NCBI RefSeq assembly: GCF_014640315.1
Contig: NZ_BMGS01000003.1
Location: 248,001-312,000 of the forward strand
DNA from: Hymenobacter glacieicola
GTDB lineage: Bacteria; Bacteroidota; Bacteroidia; Cytophagales; Hymenobacteraceae
Length of the DNA stretch: 64,000 nucleotides
Direction of reading: 5' to 3'
Part shown: in pieces, positions 33,502-42,035 of the stretch
How the letters are laid out: every line of letters starts with the position of its first letter
Position numbering within the stretch: position 1 is the first letter of the stretch
Notes under the pieces: model-generated
Databases searched by the model: none
What the model was told of the DNA's origin: nothing
What the model saw: only the letters and a program-made list of their open reading frames with translations
Translations under genes and position numbers: made by a program

Positions 33502-34470
33502 ATGCTTTTTTCTTCTGCTTCTATTACGGTGCTGGCCCCCGCCACCGTGGCCAATGTGGTGTGCGGGTTTGATGTGCTCGGCTTTGCGTTGCATGAGCCC
33601 AATGACGTGATGAAGCTGCGGCTGACCGAGCAGCCGGGAGTAGTGCTTATCAACGAAGACGAGTTCAACCTGCCCACGGAGCCAACTCAGAACGTGGCCG
33701 GCGCGGCCCTGCTGGCCATGCTCCATGCCGTTCCGGAGCCCGTTGGGGTGGAGGTGCGCATCCGCAAAGTCATTCGGCCGGGCAGCGGCATTGGTAGCAG
33801 CGCAGCCAGCGCGGCGGGGGCCGTAGTGGGCCTCAACTACCTGCTGGGCAACCAGTTCAGCAAGCCCGAACTGGTGCAGTTTGCCATGTACGGCGAGGAG
33901 GTAGCCTCCGGGGTGCGCCACGCCGACAACATTGCCCCGGCCATTTATGGGGGCGTGACCCTGATTCGGGCTACTACCCCCGCGCCCGACATTGTACCGC
34001 TGGATGCGCCGCCCCTGTTCGTGACGGTGGTTCATCCCCAGATTGAGGTGAAGACCGCCGACGCCCGCAAGATTTTAAAGCAGGAAGTACCCCTGCGCGA
34101 CGCCATTCGGCAGTGGGCCAACGTGGGCGGGCTGGTGGCCGGCCTGCTCCAGCACGACTACGCCCTGATTGGCCGCTCCCTGGAAGATGTGATTGTGGAG
34201 CCTGTGCGCAGCATTCTGATTCCGGGCTTTCAGGACGTGAAGGAGGGTAGCCGCATTGCCGGGGCCCTGGGCGGGGGCATTTCCGGCTCGGGCCCTTCCT
34301 TGTTTATGCTCAGTCAGGACGAAGCCACAGCCCGCGCCGTAGAAAACGTAATGCACGCTACCTACCAGCGCCTCGGCCTCGACTACCTTATTTACCTAAC
34401 AACTATCAACCCGGTAGGCTGCCAGGTGCTAGTTGATGAGGACCGCGCTGAACCAGCCACAACGAGGTAA
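33502..34470 (+). CDS. thrB: Homoserine kinase
   Basis: A 322-residue GHMP kinase phosphorylating L-homoserine with ATP. The start is VLAPATVANVVCGFDVLGFAL; the ATP-binding loop is IRPGSGIGSSAASAAGAVVGLNYLLG (GHMP motif PxxxGLGSSAA variant); the C-terminal motif is GALGGGISGSGPSLFMLSQ. It is 147 bases after thrA. The last codons (encoding TTR) and the TAA stop coincide with the left end of an inverted repeat that begins at 34461. Confidence 0.97.
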   Translation: MLFSSASITVLAPATVANVVCGFDVLGFALHEPNDVMKLRLTEQPGVVLINEDEFNLPTEPTQNVAGAALLAMLHAVPEPVGVEVRIRKVIRPGSGIGSSAASAAGAVVGLNYLLGNQFSKPELVQFAMYGEEVASGVRHADNIAPAIYGGVTLIRATTPAPDIVPLDAPPLFVTVVHPQIEVKTADARKILKQEVPLRDAIRQWANVGGLVAGLLQHDYALIGRSLEDVIVEPVRSILIPGFQDVKEGSRIAGALGGGISGSGPSLFMLSQDEATARAVENVMHATYQRLGLDYLIYLTTINPVGCQVLVDEDRAEPATTR

Positions 34471-34571
34471 AGTAGCAATGCTTTGCGTCTCCTGGTTGCT
34501 GAGGTTGTAGAGAACACGCGTTTTCGGCCGTTCTGGTGCCGAGACGCAAAATATTGCGTCTCTACCTCGTT
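34461..34571. repeat. GAGACGCAA-type inverted repeat B1, overlapping the thrB stop
   Basis: Ends AACGAGGTA (34461-34469) and TACCTCGTT (34563-34571). The right arm contains the palindrome GAGACGCAAAATATTGCGTCTC; the left arm holds a related but decayed GCAATGCTTTGCGTCTC. A second element of this type is at 63181-63352. The left end forms the last codons and stop of thrB. Confidence 0.75.
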
Positions 34572-34602
34572 CTAGGATGCGTGATCAGCCGATAAAAAGG
34601 TC

Positions 34603-34695
34603 GTCATGCAGAGCCGGAGGCGAAGCATCTCGTGGGCTGACTTCGTAGTTACGACCACAACATCAGCCAAGTAAGATGCTGCGCGCTGCACGGCA
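34603..34695. repeat. REPIN-like inverted repeat A6 (GCA stem type, degenerate)
   Basis: Left arm GTCATGCAGAGC ... GCGAAGCATCTCG, right arm AGATGCTGCGCGCTGCACGGC with several changes. Together with B1 it fills most of the 320-base thrB-thrC gap. Confidence 0.75.
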
Positions 34696-34790
34696 ACCTT
34701 GGTTTGAGTAGAAACCTTGCTGTCTACGTACCCTTGCTAGAACCAGTAGCGCAGATCTGTCTTCTTTCCATTCAATAGCGACTTAAGCCC

Positions 34791-36095
34791 ATGCGCTACT
34801 ACAGCCTTAACCGCCAAGCAAAAACCGTTGACTTCCGTGCGGCTACCGTGGCCGGGCAGGCCCCGGACGGGGGCTTGTACTTCCCCGAAACCATTCCGCG
34901 CTTTCCGGCGGGCTTTGTGGAGCAGCTGCCGCAGCTGGCTTCTGCCGAGGTGGCTTTCACGGTGCTGCAGCCCTACGTGGGCCCCACCATTCCGGCAGCC
35001 GAGCTGGGCCGCATCTGTGAGCAAACCGTCAGCTTTCCGTTTCCGGTGGTGCCGGTTACCGGGCAGATCAGCGCCCTGGAGCTGTTTCACGGTCCGACCC
35101 TGGCATTTAAAGATGTGGGCGCCCGCTTCATGAGTCGCTGCCTGGGCTACTTTTCCCGCCACGAAACCCAGCCCGTTACGGTGCTGGTAGCCACTTCCGG
35201 CGACACGGGCGGGGCCGTGGCCAGTGGGTTTCTGGGCGTGCCCGGCGTGGAAGTCGTGATTCTCTACCCCACCGGAAGGGTGAGCCCGGTGCAGGAGCAG
35301 CAGCTCACGGCCCTGGGCCAGAACATCCGGGCCCTGGAGGTGCAGGGCAACTTTGATGACTGCCAACGGCTGGTGAAGCAGGCGTTCCGGGACCCGGAGC
35401 TGATGGCACGGCGACGCTTCACCTCGGCCAACTCCATCAACGTGGCCCGCTGGCTGCCCCAGCAAGTGTACTATTGCTACGGCGTGGCGCAGGCCCTTGC
35501 CGCCACCCACCAGCCGCCGGTGGTAGCCGTGCCCAGCGGCAACTTCGGCAACCTGTGCGCGGGCTTGCTGGCCTACGTTTCGGGGCTGCCGGTGGCGCAC
35601 TTTCTGGCCGCCTGCAATGCCAACGCCGCCGTGCCGGCCTACCTGACCAGCGGGCAGTACGCTGCCCGGCCGGCAGTGCCTACCCTTTCCAACGCCATGG
35701 ACGTGGGCGACCCTAGCAACTTCGGCCGCATTCTGGAGCTGTTCCGCCACGAGTACCCCGTCATTCGGGACCTGCTTAGCGGCTACTCCGTTTCGGATGC
35801 GGAAACCAGCGCCACCATCCGGCGGGTACACCAGCAAACGGGCTACCTGCTGGACCCCCACGGAGCCGTGGCCTTCTTCGCCCTGGAAGACTACCTTAGC
35901 CAGAGGCCCGAAGCCCGCGGCATTTTCCTGGAAACCGCCCACCCGGTGAAGTTTCCGGCCGCCGTGGAGCCGGCCACCGGCCAGCCTGTGCCGGTGCCCG
36001 CCGAGCTGCAGGCCCTGCTGCGCCAGCCCAAGCACAGTACCTTGCTACCGCCCGAGTACGAAGCCTTGCGCGCCTACCTGCTGGAAACGGCTTAA
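34791..36095 (+). CDS. thrC: Threonine synthase
   Basis: A 434-residue PLP enzyme converting O-phosphohomoserine to threonine. The PLP lysine lies in FHGPTLAFKDVGARFMSR. Other signatures are VATSGDTGGAVASGFLG, TSANSINVARWLPQQVYYCYG, VPSGNFGNLCAGLLA and LDPHGAVAFFALEDYL. It has the ThrC N-terminal domain (MRYYSLNRQAKTVDFRAATVAGQAPDGGLYFPETIP). Final gene of the thr operon, separated from thrB by 320 bases of repeat DNA, so it may also have its own promoter. Confidence 0.97.
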   Translation: MRYYSLNRQAKTVDFRAATVAGQAPDGGLYFPETIPRFPAGFVEQLPQLASAEVAFTVLQPYVGPTIPAAELGRICEQTVSFPFPVVPVTGQISALELFHGPTLAFKDVGARFMSRCLGYFSRHETQPVTVLVATSGDTGGAVASGFLGVPGVEVVILYPTGRVSPVQEQQLTALGQNIRALEVQGNFDDCQRLVKQAFRDPELMARRRFTSANSINVARWLPQQVYYCYGVAQALAATHQPPVVAVPSGNFGNLCAGLLAYVSGLPVAHFLAACNANAAVPAYLTSGQYAARPAVPTLSNAMDVGDPSNFGRILELFRHEYPVIRDLLSGYSVSDAETSATIRRVHQQTGYLLDPHGAVAFFALEDYLSQRPEARGIFLETAHPVKFPAAVEPATGQPVPVPAELQALLRQPKHSTLLPPEYEALRAYLLETA

Positions 36096-36209
36096 GTTCA
36101 CGGCCTTCCGAGCCGGCTCGGCGCAGCCACTGAAATCATCTGGGGGTATCTTTTGGTTGAATGCCCGGAAGTGTGTCCCTTTGCCTGCCGTCTTTAATGC
36201 CAATGCCTT

Positions 36210-36890
36210 ATGCGTTTCCTGCTCCGCGCCGCCCTGCTTTTTCTGCCCCTTTCCGCCTGCAACTCCGACCAGGTTGAGCACCTGAGCAACACCAAGGAGC
36301 TGGCCGTGGAAGCCGAGAACTGGCAGGTAAAGCGCATCATGCCCAAAGACCTGCTCCGGGCCACCGGCTGGGCCGGCGACTCCCTGACCCGCACCGCCGA
36401 GCGGGAGTTGCGCCAGGTGCTGGCCGCCAAGCTCCAGGAAGGCGGCGTGGCCGCGGCTCTTCCCTTCTGCCGCCCCGCCGCCCTGCCTGCTACCGATTCG
36501 CTGGCCAACGTGCTCCAGGCTTCGCTGGGCTGGATGAGCCCGCGGCCCCGCAACCCGGCGCACCGGGCCGCCCTCACGCCCGCTGACCTCAACGCCGCCG
36601 ACACCACCACCCGCCGCGTGGCCCGGCCAGCCACCGAGCAGTTTACTTACCAGCGCCCCGTGGTGCTCAATGATGCCTTGTGCCTGCGCTGCCACGGCAA
36701 GGTAGGCCAGGACATTGCCACCGCCGACTACGCCCTAATTCAACAGCAATACCCTCAGGACCAGGCCACTGGCTACCAGCTGGGCCAGAGCATGGGCGTG
36801 TGGCGCGCCAGCTTCAAGCGCAGCGGCGTGGCCGAGCTCTACACCATGAAAACCCGCAAGGTGATGAAGAAACGCAAGCCGCTTTTTTGA
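36210..36890 (+). CDS. DUF3365 (Tll0287-like) c-type heme lipoprotein
   Basis: A 226-residue lipoprotein (lipobox LSAC). It has a single c-type heme motif CLRCH within NDALCLRCHGKVGQDIA, and a YQLGQSMGVWRASF segment that fits DUF3365/Tll0287-like heme proteins. These are periplasmic sensor-like or electron-carrying heme domains. An unusually basic C-terminal tail (TRKVMKKRKPLF) follows. It starts 114 bases after thrC on the same strand; a functional link is not evident. Confidence 0.82.
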   Translation: MRFLLRAALLFLPLSACNSDQVEHLSNTKELAVEAENWQVKRIMPKDLLRATGWAGDSLTRTAERELRQVLAAKLQEGGVAAALPFCRPAALPATDSLANVLQASLGWMSPRPRNPAHRAALTPADLNAADTTTRRVARPATEQFTYQRPVVLNDALCLRCHGKVGQDIATADYALIQQQYPQDQATGYQLGQSMGVWRASFKRSGVAELYTMKTRKVMKKRKPLF

Positions 36891-37108
36891 GACCGTGCAG
36901 CTAGTGTATATCTACAAGTGCAAAACAGCCGCTTGTCCTGCTGAGCAACGCGAGAAACCAAAGGTTACAGCAGCCAATACTTCCCGGTTTGTCGCGCGGC
37001 TCGGAAGCACAGCATGGATACGTGGAGACGCGGGCCCACTACCTCAGCTTACCACCTGCTTATCAACTGGTTGACTTACGTATCTTTCCTATACTTAGCA
37101 AGGGCACT

Positions 37109-37915
37109 ATGTATTCTCGACGCCTGATTTTCTTGCTGACCAGCTTCCTTGTGTGCGTAGCTACTCTCTCGGTTTCGGCGCAGCAGCCCGACTCTAGCCG
37201 CCGCCCGCAGCTTGCCAGGGCTATGGCGGCTAGACCCTACCGGGTGCTCGGGTCCGACAGCGTGGCCTTGTTCTACACCGCTGATTATGAACTGTGTCCG
37301 CCGGGCTGCGCTACCATTCGGCGCCACGCCCGCCTAGATAGTACCGGTATGTTTTTCGGGTTCGTGCGCGACTACTGGATGCATACGGCCCAGCCGGCCC
37401 TGACCGGTGCGTATAAGAATGGGAAAAAGGAAGGCGTGTTTGAAGTATTCCACCCCAACGGAGAGGTAGCCACCCGGGCGTACTACCGCGGGGGCCAGCC
37501 GGTGGGCAATTGGGCCTACTGGTACCCATCGGGCCAGAAACGGCAGATTCTGAGCTTTGGCACGGGCGAGGCGCTGCTCATCCAGCAGTTTTGGGCCGAA
37601 GATGGCCAGCAACTAGTGCGCGACGGCCAGGGCTCCTGGTACCGCACCGATGCCGGCCTGCGCGTGGAAGGCAGCGTGCTTAATGGCTTGCCTACCGGCC
37701 GCTGGCGCGTGCGCGAAGCAACAGGGCGGCAGAGCATCAGGGCCGAGGAGCTGTTTCTCAAAGGCCGTTTTCGGGCGGGCATTACACGCCCGACCGGTGA
37801 TTCTTACTACGACCAGTCGCGCATCTACATTACGGACCTGGACAGCTACAGTGAGGCCGAACGCTTTTTGCTGCGCCCTGTCTGCCCGCCAGATTCGGCC
37901 GCCGGGGCCAAGTAG
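37109..37915 (+). CDS. Secreted protein with MORN-like/YwqK repeats
   Basis: A 268-residue exported protein with a signal peptide (RRLIFLLTSFLVCVATLSVSAQ). The middle has repeats of the MORN/YwqK type (GAYKNGKKEGVFEVFHPNGEVATRAYYRGGQPVGNWAYWYPSGQKRQI ... GSVLNGLPTGRWRVRE). Proteins called 'toxin-antitoxin system YwqK family antitoxin' share this repeat, but that name says little about function here. Start ATG 37109 begins the signal peptide. Confidence 0.78.
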   Translation: MYSRRLIFLLTSFLVCVATLSVSAQQPDSSRRPQLARAMAARPYRVLGSDSVALFYTADYELCPPGCATIRRHARLDSTGMFFGFVRDYWMHTAQPALTGAYKNGKKEGVFEVFHPNGEVATRAYYRGGQPVGNWAYWYPSGQKRQILSFGTGEALLIQQFWAEDGQQLVRDGQGSWYRTDAGLRVEGSVLNGLPTGRWRVREATGRQSIRAEELFLKGRFRAGITRPTGDSYYDQSRIYITDLDSYSEAERFLLRPVCPPDSAAGAK

Positions 37916-37996
37916 GTCGGGCAGCGCGGAGAGGGGCCGGAGGTGTTCAGCTTGGGCGCCCCAACCTTCCGGGGTGTTTTCCAGTTTGGGCAGGGT

Positions 37997-39277
37997 ATGA
38001 CAACTGCCGCTACTGCTTCTCAACTGCCCGTTATTATCATTGGGGCCGGTATGGCCGGCCTGACCTGTGCCTGTTACCTGCACCGCGCCGGCCGGCCCGT
38101 GCTGGTGCTGGATGCCGCTGATGCGGTGGGCGGCCGCATCCGGACCGACGTTACGCCGGAGGGCTTCCGCCTCGACCGGGGCTTTCAGGTGCTGCAAACC
38201 AAGTACCCCGAGGTGCAGCACCTCATGGACTACGGGGCCCTGCAGCTGCGCGCGTTCCGCTCCGGGGCCGTCATCCGCCTGCCCGATGGCCAGCAGACTA
38301 CCCTGGTAAACCCGTTGCAACAGCCTACGGCAGCGTTTTCGGCGCTAACCTCGCGGGTGGGTACCCTGCCCGACAAGCTGCGGCTGGCCAGCCTGGTGCA
38401 GCACGTGCGCGGCTTCAGCAGCGGCCAACTCATCAGCCGCAATAGCACCAATCAGCTTGACACGCTAACCTTTCTGCGGCAGTACGGCTGGAGCGAGCAA
38501 ATCATCCAGAACTTCTTCCGGCCCTTTTTTGGGGGCGTGTACCTAGACCGAGGCCTGGGCACGGCCGCCAATTTCTTCGAATTCGTGTTCAAGCAGTTCG
38601 TGGAAGGCGAGGCCGCCCTACCGGCCTTGGGCATGCAGCAAATTCCTGAGCAGCTGGCAGCCCGCCTACCCCAGGGCAGCGTCCGGCTTCAGGCACCCGT
38701 CAGCAGCATCGAAGGCACTACGGTACGCTTAGCCGATGGCACCACCCGGGTAGGGGCCGCCGTGGTAGTAGCCGTTGATGGAGAATCTGCGGGCCGCCTG
38801 CTACCGCCCGCAACCAATACGCCGGCCCTGCAGTGGCGCCGCACTACTTGCACCTACTTTGCGGCCCCCGCTTCGGCCACCCGCCCCGATAAGTTGCTGC
38901 GACTCAATGCTTCCCCCACCGGGCTGGCGCATAACGTGGCCTTCCCCTCCGACGTAGCCCCGCAGTATGCCCCGGCTGGCCAGCAGTTGGTTTCCGTGAG
39001 TACGCACGGCGAGCATGGCCTTACCGAAGCGGAGCTTACCGCACGCCTGCGCCAGGAGCTAACGGCCTGGTTCGGACCCACGGCTGCGGAGTGGACGCAT
39101 TTGCGCACGTATTTTATTCCCTACGGTTTGCCGGTGTACGGGCCGGGCCAGCCGGCTCGTCAGACGCTAAAGCTCAACGAGACGCTGTACCGGTGCGGCG
39201 ACCATACCGCCTACCCCTCACTGAATTCGGCTATGGCCTCGGGCCGGGAAGTAGCCGAAGCCATCCTGAGTGCCTAG
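37997..39277 (+). CDS. FAD-dependent amine oxidase/phytoene-desaturase-like oxidoreductase
   Basis: A 426-residue flavoprotein. The dinucleotide-binding motif is VIIIGAGMAGLTCACYLHRAGRPVLVLDAADAVGGRIRTD, including the GGR(I)RTD FAD motif. The C-terminal FAD-binding end is YRCGDHTAYPSLNSAMASGREVAEAIL. It belongs to the broad NAD(P)/FAD-dependent oxidoreductase group with amine oxidase domain; the substrate is unknown. No carotenoid genes are near. Confidence 0.9.
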   Translation: MTTAATASQLPVIIIGAGMAGLTCACYLHRAGRPVLVLDAADAVGGRIRTDVTPEGFRLDRGFQVLQTKYPEVQHLMDYGALQLRAFRSGAVIRLPDGQQTTLVNPLQQPTAAFSALTSRVGTLPDKLRLASLVQHVRGFSSGQLISRNSTNQLDTLTFLRQYGWSEQIIQNFFRPFFGGVYLDRGLGTAANFFEFVFKQFVEGEAALPALGMQQIPEQLAARLPQGSVRLQAPVSSIEGTTVRLADGTTRVGAAVVVAVDGESAGRLLPPATNTPALQWRRTTCTYFAAPASATRPDKLLRLNASPTGLAHNVAFPSDVAPQYAPAGQQLVSVSTHGEHGLTEAELTARLRQELTAWFGPTAAEWTHLRTYFIPYGLPVYGPGQPARQTLKLNETLYRCGDHTAYPSLNSAMASGREVAEAILSA

Positions 39278-39299
39278 TCTCTGCACCTGGGTTGCTGAA

Positions 39300-39353
39300 C
39301 TGCCAGTGCCGCTACTCCTGTCCTCCATGAGGGTAAAGTAGCGGCGCTGGCAG
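39300..39353. terminator. Hairpin between convergent genes
   Basis: CTGCCAG-GCCGCTACT (39300-39316) pairs with AGTAGCGGC-CTGGCAG (39337-39353), one mismatch. It lies between convergent genes ending at 39277 and 39370 and probably ends both transcripts. Confidence 0.6.
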
Positions 39354-39369
39354 CTTCGTATGCGCAGGC

Positions 39370-40140
39370 CTACACGTTGAGCACGAGCTGGGCCGGGCAG
39401 TGGTCGGAATGTACTACGTCGGGAAGCAGATGAGCCTCTTGGATACGGGGCTGTAACTCCCGGTCTACTAACAGGTGGTCGAGGCGCCAACCTACGTTAC
39501 GGGCACGGGCCCCGGCCCGATACGTCCACCAGGAATAGTGGCCGGTAGCGTCGCCGTGGTGGTGGCGGAAGGAATCGGTGTAGCCATCGGCCAGCAAGTC
39601 CTGGAACCACTGCCGCTCTTCCGGCGTGAAGCCGGGGCTTTGCTGGTTGGCCTTGGGGTTGTGCAGGTCGATGTCGCGCTGGCAGCAGTTAAAGTCGCCG
39701 CCGATAACCAGGGGCGGTGTGCCGGCCGCCTGCAGTTCCCGCACGTAGCGCCGGAAAAAGTGCAGCCACTCTACCTTGAATGCCTGCCGCTCCGGGCCAC
39801 TGGTACCCGAGGGCATGTACACGTTCAGCACGGAACACCCCGGAAAGTCGAGGCGTAGCACCCGGCCCTCGTCGTCATACAGCGCAGTGCCACAGCCTTC
39901 TACCACGGCCAGCGGCTTCTGCTTCGAGAAGGTAGCCACGCCACTATAGCCGGGCTTGCGGGCCGGATGCAGGTAGGCATGGTAGCCCAAGGCTTCCAGG
40001 CCCGACACATCAAGCGGCTCCCGCCCGGCCTTGATTTCCTGCAGGCACAGCACATCGGGGCTGGCCTCGCGCACCCACTCTACCAGCCCCTTGCTCAGGG
40101 CCGAGCGCAGGCCGTTCACGTTATAGGAAATGATGTTCAT
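39370..40140 (-). CDS. xth: Exodeoxyribonuclease III
   Basis: A 256-residue AP endonuclease/3'-exonuclease of base excision repair. The Exo-Endo-Phos fold is clear: MNIISYNVNGLRSALSKG, DVLCLQEIKA (metal-binding Glu), GYSGVATFSKQKP, PLVIGGDFNCC (catalytic Asp/Asn), ARNVGWRLDHLLVDREL and VVHSDHCPAQLVLNV (catalytic Asp-His). Length and motif order are typical of the ExoA/XthA group. Confidence 0.96.
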   Translation of the reverse strand: MNIISYNVNGLRSALSKGLVEWVREASPDVLCLQEIKAGREPLDVSGLEALGYHAYLHPARKPGYSGVATFSKQKPLAVVEGCGTALYDDEGRVLRLDFPGCSVLNVYMPSGTSGPERQAFKVEWLHFFRRYVRELQAAGTPPLVIGGDFNCCQRDIDLHNPKANQQSPGFTPEERQWFQDLLADGYTDSFRHHHGDATGHYSWWTYRAGARARNVGWRLDHLLVDRELQPRIQEAHLLPDVVHSDHCPAQLVLNV

Positions 40141-40229
40141 CTTATCGGATAGGCCCCCCGGCGAGGAAGCACGACGTTCCGCGCCATTACGGGTAGTTAG
40201 GTTGGATGAACAGTCAAGGCTGCTGAATT

Positions 40230-40268
40230 GCTCAAAGCCCGTCCAGCTTAGCCGGACGGGCTTTGAGC
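40230..40268. terminator. 15-bp perfect hairpin
   Basis: GCTCAAAGCCCGTCC (40230-40244) pairs perfectly with 40254-40268, loop of nine. It follows the minus-strand gene ending at 40290 and precedes xth, so it likely separates their transcripts. No T tract after the stem. Confidence 0.6.
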
Positions 40269-40289
40269 TACCCTGCCGCCCGTTCCTGG

Positions 40290-40649
40290 CTACTCATCTT
40301 CCTGGGAGTCAAAGTATTCTAGAATGTGCCACTTTAGCATCCGTTCCTGCTCCTTGAGGTTGGCAAACGGTACGGCATGCACCAGCCGGTAGTGGGGCCA
40401 GCCTTCCTCATCCACGTGGTCTAGCTCGTAGTAGCCGGAGAGGCTGAACAGGCGGCAGGTAGCAATGTGCATCAGGTCCTGCTTCTGTTCTTTGGTAAAC
40501 GGGCCGGCACCCTGTCCCAGTTCCTGCACGCCAATGAGTAGCAGCAGGGCATTCAGATCGGGCTTTTTGCCGAACCGCTCCCGCAGTTGGTTCATCAGCT
40601 CCCACCAGCGCTGCTCGAACTGGGCTTCGGTTTCCTGGGGGTCCAGCAT
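40290..40649 (-). CDS. Conserved hypothetical protein
   Basis: A 119-residue soluble, mostly helical protein (WWELMNQLRERFGKKPDLNALLLLIGVQELGQG ... KEQKQDLMHIATCRLFSLSGYYELDHVDEEGWPHY). It starts two bases after the AhpD-like gene stop, so the two are translationally coupled. I recognise it only as a conserved Bacteroidota hypothetical protein. Confidence 0.75.
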   Translation of the reverse strand: MLDPQETEAQFEQRWWELMNQLRERFGKKPDLNALLLLIGVQELGQGAGPFTKEQKQDLMHIATCRLFSLSGYYELDHVDEEGWPHYRLVHAVPFANLKEQERMLKWHILEYFDSQEDE

Positions 40650-40651
40650 GG

Positions 40652-41029
40652 CTAGGCGTCGTGGGAGTGGGGCGGGGCCAGGGCAGTGGCTTCCTCTTTC
40701 AACACCTCCCAGTACTCCACGGCGCGGCGGAAATGCGGAATCACAATGCTTCCCCCAATGAGGTTGGCAATGGCGAAAACCTCATAGATTTCCTCGTCGT
40801 TGATGCCTTCTTCGTAGCACTTGCCCAGATGGTACTTGATGCAGTCGTCGCAGCGTAGCACCATGGAGCAGGCCAGGCCCAGCATCTCCTTGGTTTTTAC
40901 GTTCAGGGCGCCCTCCTGGTAGGTGTTGGTATCGAGGTTGAAGAAGCGCTTAATCACCTTATTATCGGCCGCCATGATCTTCTCGTTCATGCGCTGGCGG
41001 TAGTCGTTAAATTCTGAGACGAGGCTCAT
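40652..41029 (-). CDS. Carboxymuconolactone decarboxylase (AhpD-like) family protein
   Basis: A 125-residue all-helical protein. The AhpD-type redox motif CDDCIKYHL (CxxC with His three residues later) is present in MVLRCDDCIKYHLGKCYEEG. The domain continues EIYEVFAIANLIGGSIVIPHFRRAVEYW. Such proteins reduce peroxides or act as disulfide reductases. Start ATG 41029 (MSLVSEFNDYRQRMNEK) was preferred to an upstream extension without homology. It is coupled to the hypothetical gene downstream. Confidence 0.9.
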   Translation of the reverse strand: MSLVSEFNDYRQRMNEKIMAADNKVIKRFFNLDTNTYQEGALNVKTKEMLGLACSMVLRCDDCIKYHLGKCYEEGINDEEIYEVFAIANLIGGSIVIPHFRRAVEYWEVLKEEATALAPPHSHDA

Positions 41030-41236
41030 AAGTAGGCAAAGGGTGAAATGAAAAATACGCCGCTCTCCCGCACGGCAGCGGGCTCTTCCCGACGCCATGC
41101 CAGCGTTGGGGGCCGGATGCATTTCGGGGATTCGCGTTTAAACCTTAAAATTAGGGAGAAGTTCGCCAGCGCCCTACCTATGGCCGGGGCGCCAGCTACC
41201 CCCTACCGCACTCTGCTATTTTTATTCCTTCTATAC

Positions 41237-41941
41237 ATGCCGCTTCCTACCCTACTCGCCGACTTTGTTGGGCTTGTGTTTCCGCAGGTTTGCCTAGCCT
41301 GCCAGGACCCGCTAAGCCGGGGCGAAGACCACCTTTGCACAGCTTGCCGGGCCCAACTACCATACACGGATTATCACCGCCTGCCCGCCAAGGACAACCC
41401 CTTGGCCCGCCGGTTCTGGGGCAAGCTTCCAGTTGAGCACGCCTTCAGCTACCTGCGTTTTCAGAAGCACGGCCGCGTGCAGCACCTGCTGCACCAGCTT
41501 AAATACCGCGGCCAGCAGGACGTTGGGCGGGTACTGGGCCGCTGGTACGGGCAGGAGCTAGCCGAGGCCGGCTTTGCTACCGCCTTCGACCTGATCCTGC
41601 CTGTTCCGCTCCACGCCCGCAAACTAGCCCAGCGCGGCTACAACCAAGCCGACAGCTTCGCCGAAGGCCTGGCCACCGGCCTGGGCCTCCCCTGGCAAGC
41701 CGACGGCCTGCGCCGCATCACCCGCACCGACTCGCAAACCCGCAAAAACCGCCTGGAACGCTGGCAAAACGTAGCCGAAGTTTTTGAGGTGGCCCAACCA
41801 GAACAGGTGGCCGGCCGACGGATTCTGGTAGTAGACGACGTGCTAACCACAGGCGCTACCCTGGAAGCCTGCGCCGCCGTACTGCTCGCCGCCGGCGCCG
41901 CTACCGTCAGCGTCGCCACCATTGCCACCGCTGATCGGTAG
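41237..41941 (+). CDS. ComF family phosphoribosyltransferase-like protein
   Basis: A 234-residue ComF-type protein. It has an N-terminal zinc ribbon (CLACQDPLSRGEDHLCTACRAQLP), then LHQLKYRGQQDVGRVLGR, LPVPLHARKLAQRGYNQADSFAEGLA and the PRPP-binding motif ILVVDDVLTTGATLEACAAVL. ComF proteins support DNA uptake during natural transformation, probably at the cytoplasmic side. Start ATG 41237 was chosen because upstream in-frame sequence has no similarity to the family. Confidence 0.93.
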   Translation: MPLPTLLADFVGLVFPQVCLACQDPLSRGEDHLCTACRAQLPYTDYHRLPAKDNPLARRFWGKLPVEHAFSYLRFQKHGRVQHLLHQLKYRGQQDVGRVLGRWYGQELAEAGFATAFDLILPVPLHARKLAQRGYNQADSFAEGLATGLGLPWQADGLRRITRTDSQTRKNRLERWQNVAEVFEVAQPEQVAGRRILVVDDVLTTGATLEACAAVLLAAGAATVSVATIATADR

Positions 41942-41981
41942 GGCGTCACTTCCCATGATTTGTGAGAAGCTATAAAACAGA

Positions 41982-42009
41982 AAAAGCCGCTTCGTACGAA
42001 GCGGCTTTT
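41982..42009. terminator. Bidirectional terminator between comF and gldJ
   Basis: A perfect palindrome AAAAGCCGCTTCG / CGAAGCGGCTTTT lies between convergent genes ending at 41941 and 42036, with A and T runs on the outer sides. Confidence 0.92.
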
Positions 42010-42035
42010 CCTTGTTTAGGCCGAGGCCAGAAATG

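Noticed and set aside
37109..37915. Antitoxin function for the YwqK-like protein
   Set aside because: The name comes from shared MORN-like repeats; no toxin gene is adjacent and the protein has a secretion signal.
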